A stretch of 64,000 nt of DNA. Origin: Spyradosoma sp004558035. Lineage in GTDB: Bacteria > Verrucomicrobiota > Verrucomicrobiia > Opitutales > UBA953. The stretch covers positions 124,001 through 188,000 of the forward strand of contig NZ_JBNPNH010000001.1 of assembly GCF_050314555.1 (NCBI RefSeq), given 5' to 3'. Under the pieces are notes generated by a model. It worked only from the letters and a program-made list of their open reading frames with translations, had not been told where the DNA came from and ran no database searches. The translations under genes and the position numbers were made by a program. This document shows, one piece after another, positions 1 to 9,000 of the stretch; position 1 is the first letter of the stretch; each line of letters opens with the position of its first letter.

Positions 1-3000
1 CCATCAGCACCGCGTGCACGCCGAGAGTCGGCATGAGGTCGATGTCCGAATTCAGAATCGGCAGGCGGAATTCCGCGCGGGCGCCGACGCCGGCAAGGAA
101 GGTCCACGCCTCGCTGTCCTCGTAGCTCAGAGACGCGTTGCCCGCGCCGCTTTCCGTCCAGCCGTCGATCGAGTTGAACGCCGCCGAAACGGTCGCCAAC
201 GGGTGCAGCGAAACGTACTTGTTCAGCGCGTGCCCGTAGGAGAGCTCGTAGTTCCCCGCAAGCGAGAAGCCGTCCGTCGAGCCCGTCACGCGGTCGCCGA
301 CGGCGCCGACGCTCATCGAGCGGTCCGCGTCGTAGTTGTGCTGCGCGAACGTCAGGCTCGCCTTGTGCGTGAGCTTGCCCGCGCGGCCGCGCAGGTAGAA
401 GTCGAGGAAGTAGGCGGAATCGTCCGTCGTGTTTCCGGCGCTCTTCAGCTTCGAGTCTTCGTAGCCGACCGCGGCGCCGAGGAGGAACTTCGGCGAAGCC
501 GCGTATTCGAAGCCGACCATGCCGCCGCTCATCGTGCGTTTCCAGCCCTTGCGGTCCGACGTCGCGTCCACGTCGTTGCTCGATCCCACGTACTGCGCCC
601 AGGCGCCGAACTTCTGCTCGAAGTCGCCGATGATCGAGCTCTGCCCGATCGCGTTGTTCAGGCTCTGCACGTGGTTCCACGTTCCCGTGATTTGCGCCGG
701 CATCATCGAGACGAGGTGCGTCGCGCCCATCGCGTCCAGCGCGCGCGCCGTTTCCGCCGCCGAGCCGGAAGCGTTTAGCGCGTCTAGGTAATCGCCGAGA
801 CGTCCGTCCGCGGTCACCGGAAGCGCGCCCGCCACCGAGCGCTGATTCGCGCTGAAGGCGTCTCCGCCGAGACCCGAGGCCGCGCCGCGGTAGTTCAGCG
901 AAACCGAGAGCCGCGTGCCGTCGCCCGCGAGCGCGAGGTTCACGAACTCGAAGCCCTCGCCCGCGACCGAGCCGTAGCCCGACGCGACCGCGCCGTCGAT
1001 CAGATCCAGCGTCAGTCCTTCCGCGCCGAGCTCGCGCTCGTTCACGAGGTTCGAACGGACGATCGCCGTGAAGCCGCTCAGATCCGTCGTCGCGTCCGTG
1101 ACTTTGAGCACGTCGATCGAATCCGCCGCGTACAGGTCGTGGACGACGGCCGTCGTTTCCGCCGAGCGGGTCCGAGCCGAAACGAGCTTGCCGACCGTGA
1201 AGGTCGCTTCGCCGCCGCGGTCGCCGATTTCGAGCGTCGTGCCGGCGCCCATCGCGAGCGTTCCCGCGACCTTCGCGCCCGCGCCGCCCGTGAACGTGCC
1301 CGAAGCGAAGTTCACGTCGCCGCCGAAGGTCTTGCCCGCCGTCAGCGCGGCGTCGCCTTCCGCGACGTTCAGCGTGCCCGTGAAGCCCGCCGCGTCGCCC
1401 AGCGCCAGCGCGCCGGAGCCCGTCTTGTTCACCGTGCCGTTCCCGCCGTCGAGCGAGAGCGCGAACCTGTTCTCGGAAGCGAGATTCGCCGCGCCGGAAA
1501 CCGACAGGCCGGAAACCGCGTCCGTATCGACCGCGAGATTCAGCGTTCCCGCGACCGAAGTCGCGTCCGCGGAGACCTGCGAGCTCTTCGCCGTCAGCGT
1601 GCCTTCGACGAGCAGCGTTCCCGCCGAGAGCGCGCCGCTCGTCTCCGTCGCGCCGCCGAGCGTCAGCGTGTCCGTCGCCGAGACGGAAGCCGAACCCGTG
1701 AGCCCGCCGTTCAGAGAAACGTTCTTGCCGGAAATCGCGCCGTTCGCGTTTTCGACCGTCTGAGCGACGGAGATTTCGTTCTCGCCGCCGACGATCGAGC
1801 CGCCGTCGAGCGTAAGCTTCGTGAAGCTCTGATCCGCCGTCGCCTCGACCGTGCCCGCGACCTTCAGATTCGTCGTCGAGCCGCCGAGCTTCGCCGTCGC
1901 GTCGACCGCGACCTCAAGCTCGGAAATCGAACCCGCGTTCTGCGTCAGCGTCGCGCCGTTCGTTAGCGTGACCGAAGCCGCCGCGCCGTCGTTCTGCGTA
2001 AACGTCGCGTCGTTCACCGAAACGTCCGCGAGCGTGCCCGTCGAAACGAGTTCGGACCCGCTCTTGACCGCCGTCGAGCCGTTCACCGCGCCGGAAACAG
2101 TCACTTCGGAATTCACGGCGTCGATCGAAGCGACCGTGCCGCGGATCGTGACGGTCGAACGCGTCGCGTCGACCGCGCCGGCGTCGCCCGCCGTTTGCGT
2201 GAACGTCGCGCCGTTCTCCAGCGTGACCGAAGCCGCCGTGCCGCCGTTCTGTGCGAACGTCGAAGCGTTCACGGAAACGTCCGCGAGCGTGCCGCCCGTC
2301 TGCGTCAGTTCGGAATTCTCCTTGACCGCCGTCGCGCCGGTCACCGTGCCGGAAGTCGAGAGAACCGAGCCGTTCTCCAGCTTCAGCGCGCCGGTCACCG
2401 TTCCCGAGAGAGTCGAGTTTGTGCCCGCAGCGACGTCGTTCAGCGTCAGATTGCCGTTGACCGTGCCCGCGATCGCCGCGGAGCCGCCCTTGACCGTCAC
2501 ACCGGACTCGACCGTCGCGCCCGCCGCGAGCTCGTAATCCTTGACGAGAATGCTCGTGGCCGTGAGCGTGCTGCCCGCTTCCTGGACGATCTTCGCGTCG
2601 GAGAGCGAAATCGTCTCGGCGCTGTTTTCGCCCGCGATCGTCACCGTGCCTTCGCCGGCGACGAGGTCGCCGTTGATCGTCGCGTTCTTGAGCCCCAGTT
2701 CATTGCCTTCGCCCGAGAGCGTGACGTTGCCGTTGACCGTGGAGTCATCGATGGAAATCTTCGCGCCGTCCGCATCGGCGTCGAAGCCGAAATCGCCCGA
2801 AACCGTCGAATCCCTGACGATGAGTTCGCCGTCGCCGAAAACCGTCGCGGCGCCGAGAGCGACGTCCGCCGCGCCGTCGATCGTCAGCGAACCGGAGACG
2901 TTCGTCTCGTCCGCCGAAACTTCGCCGGAGAGTGTCGCGTCGCCTTCGACCGCGAGCGTTCCCGCGTCGACAGAACCGTTCTCGATCGTCGTTTCGTTCC

Positions 3001-6000
3001 TGAGCGTCAGCGTGCCGGAAGCCGTGAGATCGACCTGGTCGCCCGCCGCTTCGGAGACGCCGTTCAGCGTGACGTCCGCGCCCGAAATCGAGCCGGAAGC
3101 GTCCGCGACCGCGTTCTCGATCTCGACGTCGCCCGGCGCGACGAGCGCGCCGCCCGAGAGCGTGAGATCCGTGATCGTCGCGGACTCGGCATTCGCCGTC
3201 GCGCCGGAGAGCGTCAGATCGGAAGCCGCGAGTTCGCCCAACGAAACGGTTTCGGAGCCGTCGAGCGTCAGCGAGCCGGAGACGTTCGTCACGCCCGCCG
3301 AAACTTCGCCGGAGAGCGTCGCGTCGCCTTCGACCGCGAGCGTTCCCGCGGAGACCGCACCGGAAACCGCAGCCGTGCCGCCGAGCGTCAGCGTGCCGGA
3401 AGCCGTGAGATCAACCTGGCCGCCCGCCGCTTCGGAGACGCCGTTCAGCGCGACGTCCGCGCCCGAAATCGAGCCGGAAGCGTCCGCGACCGCGTTCTCG
3501 ATCTCGACGTCGCCCGTCGCGACGAGCGCGCCGTCGTCGAGCGTGAGATCCGTGATCGTCGCGGACTCGGCTTTCGCCGTCGCGCCGGAGAGCGTCAGAT
3601 CGGAAGCCGTGAGTTCGCCCAGCGAAACTTCCGCGCTGTCGGAAACGGTCAGCGAGCCTTCGACGTTCGTCGCGAGCGCGTCGAAACTGAGATCGCCGCC
3701 CGAGAGCGTCGCTTCCGTGCCCGAGGCGATCTTGAGTTGACCGATATCGCCGGCGTTGACGTCGCCCGAAAGCGTGCCCTGCAGCGCGAGCGTGTCCGCG
3801 TCGATTTCGACGCCGTCGCCGGAAAGTCCGTCCTTGAGCGTCAGCGTGTCCGCGGAAATCTTGCCCTTCGCGTCGGCGACCGCGTTCGTCACCGAAACGT
3901 CGCCCGTCGAAGAAAGCGCGCCGCCGTTGAGGTTCAGCGTGTCGACGTCGACGGTCTCATCGGAATTGAGCGCTCCGCCGGCGTCGAGCGTCAGCGTTCC
4001 CGCGTCGATCGCGACTCCGGAGACGCCGAGCGTCGCGTCGGAGGTCACGTTCGCGTTCGCGAGCGTGAGCGTCGGTTCGTCGCCCGCGCCGTCGTCGGCC
4101 TCGATCGCCGAGTTCGACGAAACGGAGAGACGGGAAACTTCCACGTTCGCCGCGGCGACGGCGACGTTGCCGCCGTTCAGGACGAGCGCGCTTTCGTCGT
4201 CGGTCGTCGCGACGTCGCCCTTGAGTTCGAGGGAGCCGCCGTTGTTGATCGAGACGACCGCGCCGTCCGCGAGCTCGAGACCGCCGTCCGCGACCGAGAG
4301 CTGACCGGAGTTGTCGACCCAAAGATCCACGCCCTTGAGCGTCGCGCCGTCCGCCTTGAAGTCCGCGTCGTTCAGGCTGACGCGGTCGAAGCCGGAGATC
4401 GTCGCGTCCGTCGCCGTGAGCGAGGAATTGCCGCTCAGCGCGACGCTGAAGCCCGAAGCGCCCGCCAGCTCGATGTCGGAAATCGTCGCCCGGGAATTGT
4501 TCGTGAGCTTAAGCCCCTCGCTCACTTCGAGCGTGACGCGCTCGTCGAGATTTTCCTCGTTGGCGGCGACGCCCGTGACCGTCAGCGTCGAATTGTTGAA
4601 GCTCGCGTTGCCGAGATCGCCGAGCGTGCGGTCGGCGGTGCTCGCGTCGCGCTCGATGTCCTCGATCGTCAGATCCGCGTTCGTGAGACTCGTCGCGCGG
4701 CGCACGTCCACGTGCGAGTAGGTGTACTCGGGAACTGCGTCGTCGTAGTATTCGGCGATCCGAATCGTGAGGCTCTGTCTGCCCTGCGCCGGAAGGGAGA
4801 GATTTTCCGTGCCGACGCCCGAGAGCTCGTAGCTGCCTGCGGCTTTCTGCTCGAACACCACGTTGCCGCTCGAAGCGATGATTTCGCCGCGCGTCTCTTC
4901 CGTCACGACGATGTTGCCCGCCTTCAGTTCGAACTGCGAGTACGCGTCGATCCAAATGTTGCCGGCGCCGTCGTGGTCCGTGACGAGGATTTTGCCCAAA
5001 GCGTTGTCGGCGACGAGCTTGCCGCCGTCCGTGAGCTGAATCGTGCCTTCGTCGCCCGCGGCGATCGCGTCCTTCATCTTGAGCGTGCCGACCTTGACCG
5101 TCGCCGCGTCGTTCGCGCTCATGCCGAAGCCGTCCACCTTGACCGCGCCCTGCGCGGACTCGGTGAGGTCGAGCGCGGCGATTTCCGCGAACGCGCCGGA
5201 AGCGAGCGAGAGCGTCGCGCCCGTTTCAAGCTTCAGCGTGCCGTTCCCGACGTCGAGCACGCCGTAGTCCGAAAGCGCGACGGAGCCCGTTCCCGCGACC
5301 GTCATGTCGCCCGCGGCGGCGAAAGTCGCCTTGTCGGCGGACGTGCCGGAGACGTTCAGCGCGCCGTTGAGAGCGATCGCGGCGGCGCCCGCGTTCTGCG
5401 TCAGCGTCGCGCCGTTGAGCACGTTGACGACCGCGCCCGCGCCGTTCTCGAGATTCATGAAGGTCGAAGCTTCGGCGTCGCCGGAAAGGTCGTCCCCCTT
5501 GAGCGTCAGCGTGCCGCGGTCGTTCAATTCGATGTTCGTGACGGCGATCTTGCCGTGGACCGAGGCGGTCTTGTCGTCGGCGACGTCGAGCGTCGTCGTC
5601 GTGATCGAGGAGGCTTCGCCGAGCGAAACGTCCGCAGCGACCTGCACCTTGTCGGCGTCGGTCGCGCCCGCGACCGTGGAGACCGTCACCTTGCCGGAAG
5701 CATCGAACGCGTTCGTCGTGAAGGAGATCGTCTTGTCGGCTTCGAGCGTGCGGATCGTGAGGTTTTCGACGGTCGTTCCCGCGCCGCCCGCGATCGCGAG
5801 GGAGCCGGCGGTCTGCGTCAGTTCCGCGTTCGAGGCGGAAAGCTCGCTGTTGATCGTCGTGTCGCCTTCGGAAACGGTCAGCTTCGCGTTCGCGGTCTGC
5901 GTTCCCGTGAGGGAGAGCGTCGCGCCCGTCGCCGCGTCCGTCCAGGTCTTCGCGGTCGCGGAAGCGGCGTCCGTCAGCGCGAACGCGCCGTTGTTCTCGA

Positions 6001-9000
6001 CGCCGTCTTTAAATTCGGATTGACCGCCGGCAACGGAGAAGCTCTTGCCTGCCGAGACCGTCAGTTTCCCGTCAAGCGTGAGCGTTCCCGCGTTCGTCAC
6101 GGTCAAATTGTTCTGCGCCGGCGACCACGCCTGCACGAGGCGGAGCGAATCGAGCTCGTTGATTTCGATTTCGGAGGCGACGCCCGCGAGCGCTTCGTCC
6201 GGATTCGTGATCTTGACCTGCGTGGAGACTTCCGTTTCGCCCTCGCCCGCCGTCGTGCCGACGACGAGCTTTTCCGCCGTCAGCTTCGCGTCGAAGACGA
6301 ATTCGGCGCCGTCCGTCGCGCCCGAGAGCGTGATCGCGCCGTCGGTCGCGGTCGCCGTGATTTCAAGCGTGTTCGCGATGCCGGGTCCGGAGAGCTGCTC
6401 CGTGAGATTGATTTCGACGTTCGCGCCTTCGATCGTGCCGACCGCGGCGCCGGGCGTCCCAAATGCATTGTCGGTGATCGGCGCGTCGACGAAGACGTCG
6501 CCCGTCGCCCTGACCGTTCCCGCAGTCGCGAACCAGCCGAGCTTCAGCGAGTCTTCGATCGTCAGGTCGCCGTCGTTCTCGAAAACGCCGCCGGAGTGAA
6601 CGGAGACGTTCTTGAGCGCCGCCTTCGCGTCGTCGGCTCCGGTGAAGTCTTCGGCGGTCTTGAGCACGGCGCCGACCGCGGAGACGTTTTCAAGGAAGTT
6701 GACGTCCGCCTCCGTCGCGTCCGCCGTGAAGTTTGTGCCGAAATTCGACGCGAAAATCGTCTTCGCGTTAATCTCGGAGCCTTCACCGAAAGCGGACTCG
6801 CCGGAGAAGTTGACCTGCCCGTCCGCACCGACGATCTCGCCTTCCGCGTCGCGGGAGACGCCCGCGTTGAGCGTCAGCGCGCCCGTCGAGCCCGTTCCCG
6901 CCATGAAGCTGACGTCGTTCGCCTCGATCGTGCCGGAAGCGCCGGCGGCGAGCGCGTTCGTGAACGTGGCGTCGCCGTTGACCGTGAGCGTGCCGTCCGA
7001 AAGCGCGGCGTTCGCGAAGGTGACATCCGCGTCGTCCGTGAGCGTCAGCGCGCCGTCCGTGAGCTTCAGCGTTCCCGCGAGCGCGTCGCCGGCGACGGAC
7101 GCCGCTTCGAGCGCGGAGCCGTCGATTTCGAGCACGGAAGCGTCGCCGACGACCGCGAGTTCGCCGATCGCGACGTTCGTGCCCTGCGTGAGCTTCAGCG
7201 TGCCGTTGCGCGTTTCCGCGCCGACGGTTTCGCCGACGGAAACGTCGAGATGCGTCCAGTCGAGCTGCGCGCCGTCTTCGCCCGCGGTCTCCGTGATTTC
7301 GAGCGTGCTGTGCGAAGCCGTGTCCGCGTAGGCGTCCGCGACGGCGAGCGAATCGACGTTCGAGAGATCGAGTTTGGAAAGCGTGACCGTGACGTCCGTG
7401 CCGTCGTTCGCGAGATCCGTCACGCGGAGTTCGTCCGCCGTGATCGCGATGTTCTGCCCGAGCGCGTTGCTCGCGGTGACGACGACGTCGTGCTTCGTCG
7501 TGCCGTCGGAAGCCGTGAGCGCGCCGCCGGTGCCGTTCAGCGCGGCGACGTGCATGTCTCCGGCCGTCGCGACGAGTTCGCCGCCTTCGTTCAGCGTGAC
7601 GTTCACGCCGCCGGTCGCGACCGAGCCGACGGTCCCCGCCGTCAGCGTGGAATGAATCGGAGCGTCGTTCGCGCCCGTGCCGTTGCCGGCCACGACGATC
7701 GTGCCCGTCACGCCCGGAAGGGCGTTCGCGACCGAAGTCGCCGTGGCGTAGGTGACGTAAACGTCTTCGCCGAGCGGATTGACGCCGCCGACGACGAGCG
7801 TGCCGCCGTCCGCGAGCTCGACCGCCGTCAGTTTGTGCGGTACGACCGCGGGCGTTCCCGCGAGCTCGTTGTTGTTGCCGCGCAGATCGAAAGTCGCGCC
7901 CGCGCCGACGGAAACCTTGGTGAGACGGTTCCGCGTGTTGACGAAGCCGTTGACGATCTGAACGTTCGCGCCGTCTTCGACGACGATTTCCTGAGCGTCG
8001 AGTCCGAGCCCCGCCTGAACGTCGACGTCGGCGGACGCGTCGTTCTTGAAGACGATGTTCTTCGCCGCGTCCACCTTGGCGACGGCGAGCCCGTTGATGC
8101 CCGAAACCTTGGAGAGAAGGACGTCGCCGGCCGTCGCCGATTCGGTCTTCAGCGTGATTTCGGAATTGCCGAGCTTGAGCTCCGCGCCAGAAAGGTCGAT
8201 GGCGCCGTTCGTCGCCGTGACCTCGGAATTGTTCGCGATTTCGAGCGAGCCGACCGCCGTGACCGCGCGCGTCGCCGCGAGCGTCGCGCCCTGGTCGAAG
8301 CTCGTCTCGCCCTTGAGCAGGATGTCCTGCCCCGCCGTAAGCGTCGCGTTCTCGCCGAACGTCGTCGCGTCGGCGTCCGCGTCGTCGCCGAGCGCGATGT
8401 CGCCCGCGGTCGCCGTGAGCGTCGCGCGGTCGCCCGCGCTCGTGTTGCCCTTGACCGTGACGTTCTGCGCGGCGGTGATCGCGAGATCGTCGCCCGTCGT
8501 CAGATCGCCTTCGACGGTCGCGCTCGTGCCCGCATTGATCGTGAGATCGCCGACGGTCTCGCCGTCCGCGTTCTCGGTCGTGAGATCGCCCGCGGCCGTG
8601 ACCGCCTGAGAAGCCGTGAGCGTCGCGCCCGTGTCGAACGTCGCGTCGTTATTGAAAGTGATGTTGCCGTTCGTCGTATCCGTTCCCGCGGTCAGCGTCG
8701 CGTCCGCGCCGAAGGTCGCGTCGCCCGTGAGCGTGATGTCGCCGCCTGTCGCCGCCGTTCCCGCCGTGATCGCGGCGGAGTCGCCGACGTTCGTGGCGCC
8801 CGTGACGGAAACGTTCTTCGCCGCGGAAACCATAAGATCGTCGCCCGCCGTCAGATCGCCGCTGACGGTGACGCTCTCCTCGCTCGAAACGAGCTCGACG
8901 TTCGAGCCGGCTTCGACGTCGGCCGTCGCGTTCGAAACGGCCTCGTTGCTCGTCGTGACGGTGAGATTCTTTTGGACTTCAAGCTTGGAGTAATCGCCCA